From Pisolithus tinctorius (lineage: Eukaryota; Basidiomycota; Agaricomycetes; Boletales; Pisolithaceae), in NCBI GenBank assembly GCA_024663395.1, contig JANFAH010000163.1, positions 1 through 46,114 of the forward strand: DNA of 46,114 nt, read 5' to 3'. Positions 1 through 9,771 of the stretch are shown here, in pieces. Every line of letters begins with the position of its first letter. Position 1 is the first letter of the stretch. A program made the position numbers and the translations under genes. The notes under the pieces were generated by a model. That model did not search any database. It saw only the letters and a list, made by a program, of their open reading frames with translations, and was not told the origin of the DNA.

Positions 1-1298
1 GCGCGAGCTTTGGCCTTTCCGGCTTTCTTGGGGCATTTGTCAGCAAAATGACCGGACCCTCCGCAGAACATGCAGAGGTTTCCGTCTAGGCGACGCTTGC
101 GTTCTTCTGGGGTAAGCTTTCCATCTTTGCCGAGTTTGCCAGGCTCGGGCTTGGACGAATTGCTGTTACTATTGTTGCCCGGCTTCGATGAAGCCGGCTT
201 AGGGGTGGAACCGGTGTTGTTGTTGTTGTTGCCGGTCTTGGTCTTCTCTTGACCGGTCTTGGACTGGTTATTGCCGGAACCTCCGGACTTGTTGTTGCTG
301 GAGTTGGACGAGCCTTGGTGCTTACTTGCCCGCTGGACTTCTTCCTTGCGCTCCCAATAGCGCGCATCTATCTCCTGGGCGAGATGACGGAGCTCGTGTA
401 GAGTCCGCGGTTTACCAACTCGACAGACTTCGTCCTTAATTCGGTCTGGGAGACCGGAATAGAAATGATGATGCAGCGCACCGTCACCGTAGCCTCGGAC
501 TTGCGAAGCAAGCCGATTAAAGTCAACTACGTACTTATTAATGCGCTGGCTTTCCTTCATATGTAGATGGTCAAGCTGACTCTCGGCGTCAGCGACCGGG
601 TCGTGGGGGCCGAAGGTGGTTTGCAGCTCTAGGACGAACTCCCTCCAGGAGTCCATCCAAAGAGGCCAGTCATTGGGGTCGTCGAGCCCGAGTAAGTCCG
701 GCTCGAACCATTCAAGAGCCATACCTTTGAGGTACGACTGGGCGAAGATGACTTTGGCGCGATCGGTCCTGAAAGCCCGAGGTCGGTCTTGGAAATTAAG
801 CTCGCACTGGATGAAGAACGCGCGAAGCTTCTTGGGGTCGGTACCATCAAAGGTGTCGGGCTCACGTAACTTGGTCCTGCTTGAGGACTCAGGACTAGTA
901 CAGGTGTTGCGAGCCAACAGCTTGATGGCCTTCGCGAGGCTGTCGAAGACCGCGACCGCGGGTTCGGTGTCCGGGTCTGGGAAGTCTGGTTCGTCCTCCG
1001 GATCATCCTCATCCGGATTATCATCACCGGGACCATTATTATCGGGGTCATTATCTTCTGGGTGGTTATCATCATCGTCGGGGTCACCCTCGGGGATGGG
1101 GGCAGTGGGACGACGTGGGGTGGGGGTATTGGATGTCCGGGCTGAAAAGCCCCTGAAAGGATTGACAGGGTCTGGGGAGCGCCTAGTGGTGCCCAACGCA
1201 GCTAGAGCTGTTTCGCGGCGAGCCCCACTGGCTGAAGCGGAGTCGGGATTAGTGGCAGAGCGACCACGGGGAGGTTGAAAACGAGTCTTGGTTGCCAT
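1..1298 (-). CDS. gag: Ty3-1 Gag polyprotein, 3' end outside the window
   Basis: One uninterrupted frame runs from an ATG at 1298 to the window edge (432 codons) and continues outside. An N-terminal Pro/Asp-rich region is followed by a retrotransposon Gag domain, recognisable by the YLKGMALEWFEPDLL stretch and the NKYVVDFNRLASQVRGY stretch. A Ser/Asn/Lys linker and a zinc knuckle of form CX2CX4HX4C (CMFCGGSGHFADKC) lie near the left edge. Gag assembles the particle and packages element RNA. It is homologous to the decayed Gag of Ty3-2 at 10702-12056. The reading frame has no stop or frameshift and the DNA is rich in CpG, unlike every other element here, so this copy is probably young and possibly functional. 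Pol would lie to the left, outside the window. Confidence 0.9.
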   Translation of the reverse strand, partial: MATKTRFQPPRGRSATNPDSASASGARRETALAALGTTRRSPDPVNPFRGFSARTSNTPTPRRPTAPIPEGDPDDDDNHPEDNDPDNNGPGDDNPDEDDPEDEPDFPDPDTEPAVAVFDSLAKAIKLLARNTCTSPESSSRTKLREPDTFDGTDPKKLRAFFIQCELNFQDRPRAFRTDRAKVIFAQSYLKGMALEWFEPDLLGLDDPNDWPLWMDSWREFVLELQTTFGPHDPVADAESQLDHLHMKESQRINKYVVDFNRLASQVRGYGDGALHHHFYSGLPDRIKDEVCRVGKPRTLHELRHLAQEIDARYWERKEEVQRASKHQGSSNSSNNKSGGSGNNQSKTGQEKTKTGNNNNNTGSTPKPASSKPGNNSNSNSSKPEPGKLGKDGKLTPEERKRRLDGNLCMFCGGSGHFADKCPKKAGKAKAR

Positions 1299-1324
1299 GA
1301 TGTTCTAGACCCACACAAGTGGCG

Positions 1325-1334
1325 AGTCTGAAAT
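1325..1334 (-). promoter_or_regulatory. Putative self-priming primer-binding site of Ty3-1
   Basis: Just inside the LTR, the minus strand reads ATTTCAGACT. Its exact complement, AGTCTGAAAT, begins at 1551 on the same strand, about 35 nt downstream of the TATA box, where the transcript should start. This is the arrangement of Tf1/sushi-group elements, whose RNA 5' end folds back to prime reverse transcription. No tRNA-like TGG primer site is visible. Confidence 0.55.
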
Positions 1335-1336
1335 AC

Positions 1337-1765
1337 TGTCAAGTACGAGGATTGTCTGGGTTGAGGCCGGACCAGAGACTGAAGCGGGCGCGAGGCCGAG
1401 GGGTTGGGATCAGGAGAGGAGTCGAGGATACAGGTAGTTGGACTGATTGGACTTAGCGACTGAGGATACAGCGCTATTCCCTTGCGTGGGTCTCAGTCCG
1501 AGTCCGAGGCCGAGACGGAGTTATCAGAGGTGACTTAGTTGATTTCAGACTAAGGAGTACAGGCCGAGTAACTACGAGTTTATATACCAGAAGTGACTAT
1601 AGTACGGAGACCGGTAATGCCGGTCTCGCAAGGATTGCTAAGGTGATTGGTAAGACAAGGGTTACTAACGTATGACTAAGGTAACGGAGACCGGGACAGG
1701 TGGACCGGGGACAGGACCGGGGACAGGACTTAACCGAAGTGACAGACACTGCAAAGCAGTGTCTA
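1337..1765 (-). repeat. 5' LTR of Ty3-1
   Basis: The 3' end (position 1337, minus reading ...CTTGACA) was set by comparison with Ty3-2, which has ...CTTAACA followed by a related untranslated stretch. A TATA box reads TATATAAACT on the minus strand (1577-1586). The 5' end is placed at the perfect hairpin 1744-1764, because other LTRs in this window start with such a hairpin. No TG start is visible there, so the right boundary may be off by tens of bases. The partner LTR is outside the window. Confidence 0.6.
1744..1764. repeat. Perfect hairpin at the U3 end of Ty3-1 LTR
   Basis: Arms AGACACTGC and GCAGTGTCT are perfect complements separated by a 3-nt spacer. Its position matches inverted repeats at the 5' ends of the other Ty3-type LTRs in the window. 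Confidence 0.8.
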
Positions 1766-2205
1766 CCGCGCTAGACCAACTGGAGATGCGGGACAGGCGA
1801 GGCCGAGGCCGGACTGAGTGAGTGCGAGGCCGAGTCCGGCCGGGGTCGAGGCATGACTATGACATTAATACCCAAAGACCATCCCAGTTACCCAATAACC
1901 AGTCCCTTTGCTCCCTCTTCAAGAATCCATCACATCCTACCATCGAGACCATACTACAAGGACTCATCACTAAGAGAAGTCAGAAGTTGCATGAAGAAGA
2001 CAAGTCAGGCAGTACCCTGCGCACTCTACAATACTGTGGCCAATTCAGGGCCAGTTCCTTGCTGAGCAGACAGAAGTCCTTTGCAGTGCCTTACTTTGCA
2101 ACCACATCAGACAAGAAAAGACTTGATGTATTTCTGCACATGATGCATGGGATGACAGCAATGCAGGAAATAATATGAACAGGGATCTACATACAGTGCA
2201 ATCAT
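1766..2205. other. No gene recognised; abrupt CpG-rich to CpG-poor change
   Basis: 1766-1850 is GC- and CpG-rich and resembles the composition of Ty3-1, with repeated gaggccgag motifs, so it may be part of an LTR. From about 1853 the DNA becomes CpG-poor. Short plus-strand frames here show no recognisable domain. Confidence 0.4.
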
Positions 2206-3303
2206 CTACTCTACTCCCAGCTTTTCCAGGGCCTCGGAGAGCTGCTCAATGCGGACCTGAAGGCGAAGGTTGGCTGCATGCACAGCCACAGCCTTGGCCC
2301 TGACCATCCTGAGGGCTTGCAAGATATCTGAGGTGGTCTTACCATCAAATCTGCCATGCACTGGCACCTTACCCTTACTATGTGCACAGGTCTTGACCAC
2401 CTCCACATCATTGTCATTGTCATTGTCATCATGGGCCCATTTGGATGGCCCAGCCTTTGGTGCCTTAGTCAATTGTGCTGCACCTTATTAGCCTGGGGCA
2501 CATTGGAATGTGGCCACCACTCACCTACTGATGCACTGGCCTGTGCCCTTTTGCCAGCTCCCTTGCTGGACTTCTTGCATCCTTGCTTCATCTATGTGCA
2601 CCCATTGCATGTCTTGCTGCTTGGCCCAAAGCATGGAGCTCCCTTAACAGTGCACCACGTGCAGTACTGACCCAGGGGGGATGGTTACCTTTGGCTTGTC
2701 ATCATCCTCACCCTCAGTGATGGCCTGCCAAGATTGCTATGTTCCTGTAGTGTCAATAACACTACCCAGTGAACCCATGGGGACTTACCTTGCACACTGG
2801 CTGAGGGACCTCCACATGCAACATCCTTTCTGTTGCAACTGGCAGGGCAGCACTTGCCCCTTAACCCTCAATGCCCTGTGAAGTCTCCTCCTCCATCCAT
2901 ATGTCTTCATCAACCTTGAGCCATGCTATCTCCTCCACAACCCACCACTCATATGCCTCGTCTGCCTCTGCTACCACTGGGCCATCTGTCATGTCTATCT
3001 TTGTGTCAATGTCAAGCTCTCTACTGTGCTCAACAAGTGGGAGCACCTTGCCCTGGCAAGCAATCAGTGCTGCGAGTCTTCATCAAACCAAGTGCTTACC
3101 AATCACTTCTCCCACCATTGCAGCCACATTACTTTCTCCTCCCATTGGTCCTCCCTGTCATCTGGCATACACTTTGCCTTGGTGACCAATGCTGTGGATG
3201 CAGCAACAAACTTTGCCCTCAGGGCAGCCTTCTCCACTTCAACTGGGTCAGGGGTGGCTGCACATATGAGTTGGGAAAGACAAGGGGCATGGTTAGCAGA
3301 CAT
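2206..3303 (-). pseudogene. Decayed Zn2Cys6-type fungal gene, copy 1
   Basis: The minus strand holds consecutive coding-like segments that do not form one intact frame. The start (ATG at 3303) leads into an Ala/Val/Lys-rich N terminus. A candidate 48-nt intron (GTAAGC...CTGATTG...CCAG, about 3038-3085) links to an acidic segment, 2861-3046. A Cys cluster of spacing CX2CX6CX7CX2CX6C lies near 2560-2670, interrupted by one stop. It is followed by an Asp/Asn repeat and a coiled-coil-like end, 2206-2472. The Cys spacing matches the copy at 32580-33467, so the two are paralogues. The pattern resembles a Zn(II)2Cys6 DNA-binding cluster, but the target is unknown. Copia-1 is inserted about 130 bp upstream of this start. 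Confidence 0.5.
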
Positions 3304-3427
3304 GATGAGGGTGTTTGAGGCGATTGATGGGGGGGGAAAGAATCAAATCAATGTGAAGGTTTGAGCCATGCACTAACAATTATATACTTAGCAGCCATGA
3401 GGCACTTATGTCATCGGTCTGGATGCC
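3304..3427. other. Short flank between Zn2Cys6 pseudogene and Copia-1
   Basis: Non-coding upstream region of the minus-strand gene. The target-site copy TATAC (3428-3432) follows. Confidence 0.4.
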
Positions 3428-3432
3428 TATAC

Positions 3433-3700
3433 TGTTGGAACATGTGTCCCCTATGTTTATTTGCTTACAGTGTACAAGCTTACATAATAATTCTTCGCAC
3501 TTAGGCAATTAGTTTTTCCTCGTGCACCTCAGTCTTCTTACCACAGAAGCCTGAGGTATGTTTACTATATTAACCCTACAGCTACCTTACTGATGTGCTA
3601 CTATAGACCTTCTTTACAGGTTAGCTTGTTAATATTCAGTCTTCTTACCACAGAAGCCTGAGACCTTCTTTACAGCCTTCATTTCAACCTCCTCTTAAGA
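3433..3700 (+). repeat. 5' LTR of Copia-1
   Basis: Starts TGTTGGAACA and ends CTCTTAAGA. It contains two direct copies of a 26-nt sequence (3530-3555 and 3637-3662, beginning CAGTCTTCTTACC) and two copies of AGACCTTCTTTACAG. The end dinucleotide is GA rather than the usual CA, but the TSD fixes the boundary. Confidence 0.92.
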
Positions 3701-3717
3701 GGTTATGAGCCCTGCGC
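3701..3717 (+). promoter_or_regulatory. Copia-1 primer-binding site, internal initiator tRNA-Met
   Basis: Directly after the LTR, 17 nt begin GGTTATGAGCCC and are complementary to GCGCAGGGCUCAUAACC, the anticodon stem-loop region of fungal initiator tRNA-Met (as I recall the yeast sequence). Drosophila copia is primed by such an internal half-tRNA fragment. The ATG inside the site opens only a 6-codon ORF here. Confidence 0.75.
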
Positions 3718-3771
3718 AGCTCTAACCTTACAGTATCAACAAACTCAAAAAGTGGTACCACCAAATAACCT

Positions 3772-6700
3772 ATGGACATGTCATCTGGAGTGTCAGTGTC
3801 GACATCCCAGCAACCGGGCCCATCAACAAGCACGAACACAACAGTTTCTGCATCTACTAGTGCTAGGGTCACCCAAGGCTCAAGCCAACTCTATGATATA
3901 ATGCCCCTCACAGACGATGGAGCAAATTATCAAATGTGGAAGTTTTGAATGCAGAAAGTCCTAGGTATACGAGGCCTCTGGAACGTAGTTGCTGGCACGG
4001 AGAAGAAAGCTCCAGATGCGAACACAAACCCAGACCAGTATGAGGAATGGTTAATGAAAGACAAAGAAGCATGTGCACAGATTACCTTAACACTCAAGGA
4101 TGAGCCTCTTAGCAGTGTTCTGTATGCTAGTACTGCAGTGGAGACCTGGACCAAGCTCAGTGAACGGTATGAAGGAAAGGGAAAACAATCCATAGCCTAC
4201 CTTATAGGAGAACTGTTTCATGGCACACTTGCCAATGACCAGCCTATGGAAACACAGCTAAATGCCATGCGGCAAAAAGCCCACATCCTCTTGTCACTCG
4301 GTCAACCCCTCAATGACTCGCTGGTAGCGATTGCGATGGTGATATCTCTCCCGCAGTTGTACTCCACACTCCGGACAATCCTTATGTCCTCGAATGACAA
4401 GGTCACCATCGAGACTGTCATATCCCAAGTCCTGGTAGAAGAAAGAACACGACAAACTTCGACAGCACATTCTGCTCTCACCACTAAGACTAACCCAGGT
4501 AAAAAGTCAAAGGCAACAGACAGGAAGAAAAAGAAGAAGAGTCTCTATGCCCCCTGTGGCAAAACTGGACATACAGAGGATGAATGCTACAAAAAGAAGG
4601 CAGATGAAGCAGCCAAAGCTGCACCCCAGGGATCTGCACAAGGGAGCAAGGATAAATCCAAGGAAAAAACAGAGTTAACAGCCAAGGTCGCAACTGTTGC
4701 AGAAGAGGATAGCGGACCTCTTTGCCTATTCATGGCACGCACTTGCCCTGAGACCAGTGCATCAGAGTGGGTAGTCGACTCTGGTGCCTCAGCACACATG
4801 TGCTGCCAACGCTCGTGGTTTGCAACATTCAGCAAACTGTCACCCTCGCAACCAGTGATTGTTGGTGATGGCAGATCCATACAAGCTATTGGGAAAGGGA
4901 GAATCGAAGTCTCCATGCATCTCAAGGATGGCTGCACAAGTGGAACAATCCTCCGAGACGTCTACTATGTTGCAGACCTGGACACAAACCTTGTGTCAGT
5001 GCCCACACTAGCCTCAAAGGGACTTCTAGTCACCTTTGGAGAGCAGGAGTGTAGGGTGCACATCAACAGCAAGGTTGTAGCTCTGGCTACTAAACAAAAG
5101 TCCCTCTACATACTTGAAGCAAGCATCGTATCTGGCAGTCATTCTGCATACATTGTCAGTATGCCTGATGCGCTAAATCCAAATGAACCTTTCACTGCTC
5201 TCACCTCACGAACAACGATATCTAAGGCTACACTAACCACCTGGCATCGTTGACTCAGACATGCGAACATCAGAAACATCCTAAGACTATCTGAGAGTGG
5301 CATGGTGTCTGGGATGGAACTGACAGGACTGAAGGAGCACAACACAACTTCGTGCAAGGCCTGCCATGATGGCAAACAACATCAGGAACCTATTCCATCG
5401 AAGTCAGCTGTGGAAAGCCCGAGTGTACTGCACAGAACTTACACAGATGTGTGCAGGCCTATGGAGACTGCAAGATGATCTGGCCACCAGTACTTCGTAA
5501 CATTCATTGATGGACACTCGCACCACCTGGTGGTTAAGTTAATCAAGTCGACGGATGAAGTCTTTGGACTAACCAAGGAGTACTTCACTAGAGCTGAAGC
5601 GGAAACTGGACATTGCCCTAACTATCTTCGAAGCAATGGTGGTGGGGAATACAGCTCGAACACATTTGAAGCCTATCTGAAGTCAAAAGGCATACATCAT
5701 GAGAAGATGAATGCCTACATACCACAGGAAAATGGCGTAGCAGAACAGATGAACTGAACACTTGTTGAGTCTGCACAAGCTATGCTCAGCAATGCCAGTC
5801 TGCCCAACAAATATTGGGGGGACGCCATACTGCATGCAGTGCACATAATAAATAGACTACTGACTAAAGCGCTTGAGCAAAGCATAACCCCCTATGAGGC
5901 ATACACTGGGAACAAGCCATCAATTGCCCATCTTCGAATTTTTGGATGCACGGCACATGTCCATGTTCCAGAGGAGAAGCGTCAAAAGCTGGATGTTAAG
6001 TCCCTTGAGTGCGCACTCTTGGGATACTCGGAGAATAAAAAGGCGTACCTGTGCGTACATCAGTCCACCAGGCGAATTGTCAAAATGCATGATGCTATCT
6101 TCGATGAAGGGGACAGCGCAGACGTGTCTCGAGTCCAGATAGACATGGTAACTAGGGAAACAAGGCATGTAACGCCTACAGTTCACACACAAGGGATGTG
6201 AAGGGAGATTGACTTACCAGAGAGCAAAATGACCCCAGATGAACCTGGAAACGAGTCAGATGGAGGAGATAGTGAAGGACACACCTGGGACAGTCAAAAT
6301 GACGAGACGGTGATCGACGATGGCTCGCAGATCGCTGATGATCACAGCTGCTCAATGCTCGAGCCTAAAACTCACATTAAAACAGAGAAAACCATTAGTG
6401 GGTCAAACCATGAGCAAAATGATGAGGTACGGACCTCAGAACATCGATGCCAAGTGCCATCAGTGGCCATTCATTGCTCTGGAGAGACGCCTGGGCCTCC
6501 CGGTCCCTATCCAATCCCTATCCCCCCTCTGGGGCTTTGAAGGTCATCCCGAGCCAGAAAAGCACCTATTCGAGATGACAATCAACGCTATTTCGTCAAT
6601 GCATACCAAAAAAATAGCTTACCATCTGTGGAGGATGTAGCAGCAGAGGGTGAGGGTGCTGAGACAGAGGCAAGCATGTGAGAAGGTGTGGCAACGGTGA

Positions 6701-8304
6701 GGCAGAGTGGTGATGACCCAGAAAGGGAAGAAGTTACCGCATACCAAACAAACACAATCTGCGATGACGAACCTATGATGTTCACAGAGGCGATGCATCG
6801 TGCTGATGCTGACCGCTGGTATGCAGCAATGGCCGATGAATTAGCAACATTTTGCACTATAGGATTGTACAAGGAGGTACCACGCCCACCTGACAGAAAG
6901 ATTATAGATTCGAAATGGGTCTACAAGATAAAGTGAGGCCCTACAGGCGACATTGATAAGTACAAAGCCCGACTCGTTGCAAAGGGATTCACGCAGGTCC
7001 ATGGAATTGATTATATGGAGACATTCATGCCCGTAGCTAAGTTCTCTACCATCAGAACCCTACTCGCCCTCGCTGCTAAGTTTGATCTGGAGATCCACCA
7101 GATGGATGTAAAGTCTGCCTTTCTAAATGGCAAACTCAAGGAGGAAGTATACCTCCGCCCTCCTCCTGGCTTCCAAGACTCAAGTGACATCATTTGGTGT
7201 CTCTATCGTGCGCTCTACGGACTGAAACAGGCTCCTAAAGCCTGGTACAATCAACTACGAGAAGTTTTTGAATCTCTCAGATTCACACGCAGTGATGCTG
7301 ACCACAGTCTTTTCTACAAAGACGAAAATGGGATTTTAATTATAGTTGCTGTCTACATCGATGACAAACTAATCCTCTCAAAGAGCCACGAGGCCATTGA
7401 CTGCCTCAAAGTCCAGCTATCAGCTGAGTATGACCTCTCTGACTTAGGTGAGGCCTGGTGGATCCTTGGTATGGAGATTATATGAGATTGTGACAAGGGA
7501 ACCATAGAATTGTCTCAGTGTCGCTATATAGGGCTCATTCTTGAGTGTATGGGCATGCAGGATGGCCGTGCAGTGTCCATGCCCATCGAGCAGAACTTAA
7601 AATTAGAGAAACTCGATACCCCTGCCTATGACCTACATGTATACCAAAGCGCTCTTGGAGCGTTGATGTACACTATGCTGGCTACCCGACCAGATCTCGC
7701 ATTTGCTGTGGGCATGCTTAGCAGGCATGCAGCTACCCCTGGCGACCAACACTGGACCGCACTCAAATGAGCTTACAGATACCTTTGAAAAACTGTTGAT
7801 GCGTGTTTACAGTACACGAGAGACTCTGCAAGTTCTCTTGTAGGCTATGCTGATGCTGACTGGGCTGCAGATGTAAATGACTGCCATTCTGTAACTGGCT
7901 ATGTCTTTACTCTGTGTGGTGGAGCAGTTAGCTGGTCATCCAAGAAACAGACCTCCATTGCTTTGTCTAGCACGGAAGCTGAGTACATGGCAGTCTCAGC
8001 AGCTGCAAAAGAAATACTTTGGCTATGAACGCTACTACATGAACTAGATATGGATACAACCACACAGCCCACTTCCCTCCTAGTCAACAACCAGTCTGCA
8101 ATAGCCCTGACGAGCAATGCAATGTTCCACAATCGCACGAAGCACATAGCTATTCGTCATCATTTTATTCGCGAGAAGGTTGAAGATGGAGAAGTGGATG
8201 TCAAGTACATTTCTATGAACAAACAGATTGCTGATGTTCTCACCAAGGGACTGTCGCACGAGAAGCATGAACGCTTTTCTCTTGGTATGGGAATTATTTT
8301 CTAA
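3772..8304 (+). pseudogene. gag-pol: Copia-1 gag-pol, twelve in-frame TGA codons
   Basis: One frame runs from ATG 3772 to TAA 8302. Gag is at about 3772-4490. The zinc knuckle near 4545 has Tyr in place of its first Cys (YAPCGKTGHTEDEC). Protease has the DSGA motif near 4774. A GAG-pre-integrase segment is near 5240, where TWHR is followed by a stop. The integrase core is at 5440-5800, with the second catalytic Asp changed to Asn (LRSNGGGEY). Reverse transcriptase is at 6780-7480 with YIDD near 7355, and RNase H is at 7830-8290. TGA stops are at 3946, 5251, 5476, 5755, 6199, 6538, 6679, 6934, 7483, 7768, 7786 and 8026. There is no internal TAA, TAG or frameshift. Where the family consensus is clear, the stop replaces Arg, so each is explained by CGA to TGA. 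Confidence 0.93.
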
Positions 8305-8317
8305 AGACTTGCTACAC

Positions 8318-8327
8318 TGAGGGGGTG
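8318..8327 (+). promoter_or_regulatory. Copia-1 polypurine tract
   Basis: TGAGGGGGTG lies directly before the 3' LTR, the expected place for the plus-strand primer. Confidence 0.7.
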
Positions 8328-8595
8328 TGTTGGAACATGTGTCCCCTATGTTTATTTGCTTACAGCGTACAAGCTTACATAATAATTCTTCGCACTTAGG
8401 CAATTAGTTTTTCCTCATGCACCTCAGTCTTCTTACCACAGAAGCCTGAGGTATGTTTACTATATTAACCCTACAGCTACCTTACTGATGTGCTACTATA
8501 GACCTTCTTTACAGGTTAGCTTGTTAATATTCAGTCTTCTTACCACAGAAGCCTGAGACCTTCTTTACAGCCTTCATTTCAACCTCCTCTTAAGA
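8328..8595 (+). repeat. 3' LTR of Copia-1
   Basis: 268 bp, same length as the 5' LTR. It differs at two sites: CAGCGTA versus CAGTGTA, and CCTCATGC versus CCTCGTGC. TSD TATAC follows at 8596-8600. Confidence 0.92.
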
Positions 8596-8600
8596 TATAC

Positions 8601-8780
8601 ATGGCATTCAACAGTCTTCTCGCATTCCTCAGCTCTGTGATTCCTTTGCTTCTATGTGGAATCCTCCATTGTTCTTGAACCCTCAGCACCACACCTTTGC
8701 CATCACCATGCAGCAAGCTATTTACATCCTCTGCACCATGTGGCTGACCAGGGACAGTCAGCATCTAAGTCCCCCACAGG
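8601..8780 (-). pseudogene. Unidentified minus-strand ORF remnant split by Copia-1
   Basis: A minus-strand frame from ATG 8764 runs into Copia-1. If the element and one TSD copy are removed it continues a few codons to a stop near 3417, giving about 62 residues. There is no recognisable domain, so it may be chance. Confidence 0.25.
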
Positions 8781-9463
8781 TGTAAGGAATCCACATTCCT
8801 TGGGTGCATAAACCCCTATCATTGACCATTCTGCAACTACCATTACATTCCTGGACTGCTCACATCCACCACCATTCACATGCAGTCTTACCACCTACCT
8901 CACTACCTTCCCATGCCCTCACTCCCTCTCATGCAATGCTATACCCATGGCCACTGTGCTTTGGCCACTTCCCCCTCCTTCAGACTCTTTCTTTTAACAT
9001 GGTCTCTGTTCCCCTTTTTGTTGGTAGTATACCCTTGGCCTCTGTTCTGGCCTGTCCTGTCTTGTGTGTATGTGTCATTGCACAGTTTTCCCTTACTTGT
9101 ACTCTGTCTTACTTAGGTTCCAGGTTTGCCTGGACTATAAAGCCCTGTACTTAGGTACAGAATGATACCTTTTGGCACTTGGAAGGTCACTACAAGTTTC
9201 TTTTTCACTTCATCTACACCACACGTCTCACATACTGCTGCATGCAAACTATGTATACTGCCTGCACTGCTTGCATCGCCAGTACTATCCTGTAGACCAC
9301 ACTGCACACATCATGAATCACTACTGCTACAAAGTGCTGGGTCTCACCTTCTAGTCTTGGCAGTCCAGAATCCCTTGGGACAAGCTATTCATTCCCTTCA
9401 TTTTTATTGTTGTTATCTAAGCCATCTAGCTCATATTATACAGCTACTTGGACTTTTCCTACA
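8781..9463 (+). repeat. LTR of family E, plus orientation
   Basis: A 683-bp LTR, TGTAAGGAATCC...TTTTCCTACA, with a TATA-like ACTATAAAGC near 9133. It is the same length as, and highly similar to, the inverted copy at 37874-38556. It starts with the inverted repeat AAGGAAT/ATTCCTT. No primer-binding site follows and no matching 5-bp duplication flanks it (ACAGG versus CCACT), so it is not a simple solo LTR. See the inversion finding. Confidence 0.85.
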
Positions 9464-9603
9464 CCACTCATCTGCCTTTTGTCTGGGAGCAGCCACTTTT
9501 GCTGCCCACTCAGACATGACTTCTTCCTTTGATTTTTGGGGTCTGGGGGCCACAATTTGACCTGGGTGAGTACCTTTGCTCTTCTCCTGAGTCTTGACCA
9601 TGA
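9464..9603 (-). pseudogene. 5' exon fragment of a host multi-exon gene
   Basis: On the minus strand an ATG at 9603 starts a basic, Lys/Gln-rich peptide (MVKTQEKSKGTHPGQIV...) that is cut after 46 residues by the family-E LTR. From memory it resembles the start of a lineage-specific Agaricomycete gene family of unknown function. Its continuation appears to be the plus-strand fragment that begins right after the other family-E LTR, at 38557. Function unknown. Confidence 0.45.
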
Positions 9604-9771
9604 TTAGAAGGGAAAAAATAGCATAAATAAAAGGAGAGTGATTCAAATGAATGGTTGGCTTTGAAATGGAGTGGTAAGTGACAAAGTTCAACTCATGGCT
9701 GCATTCAGCTTGTGTTGACCTTTGTTGGTTTTTGCCCACTGTACAGTTGCTGATTTGTAGACCACTTTCCC

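Larger units (their letters stand above)
3433..8595 (+). mobile_element. Copia-1, complete Ty1/copia retrotransposon
   Basis: A 5163-bp element with two 268-bp LTRs, flanked by the 5-bp target-site duplication TATAC at 3428-3432 and 8596-8600. Domain order after Gag is protease, integrase, reverse transcriptase, RNase H, which defines copia. The whole internal ORF stays in one frame without an indel but carries twelve TGA stops, so this copy is not autonomous. The two LTRs differ at only two positions, both CpG/TpG-type, which suggests a fairly recent insertion followed by CpG decay. Confidence 0.95.

Noticed and set aside
616..1278. 220-codon plus-strand ORF
   Set aside because: Antisense shadow of the intact Ty3-1 gag.
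3772..8304. Recoding of TGA as an amino acid in Copia-1
   Set aside because: The stops fall at Arg positions and LTR differences show the same CpG bias, so decay explains them. Other elements in the window also contain Arg to Trp, Gln and Cys changes.
8804..9560. ORFs of 116-132 codons in the family-E LTR
   Set aside because: The inverted LTR copy has matching frames of similar length only in part. Composition is that of pyrimidine-rich LTR sequence and no domain is visible, unlike the Ty3-3 U3 ORF.
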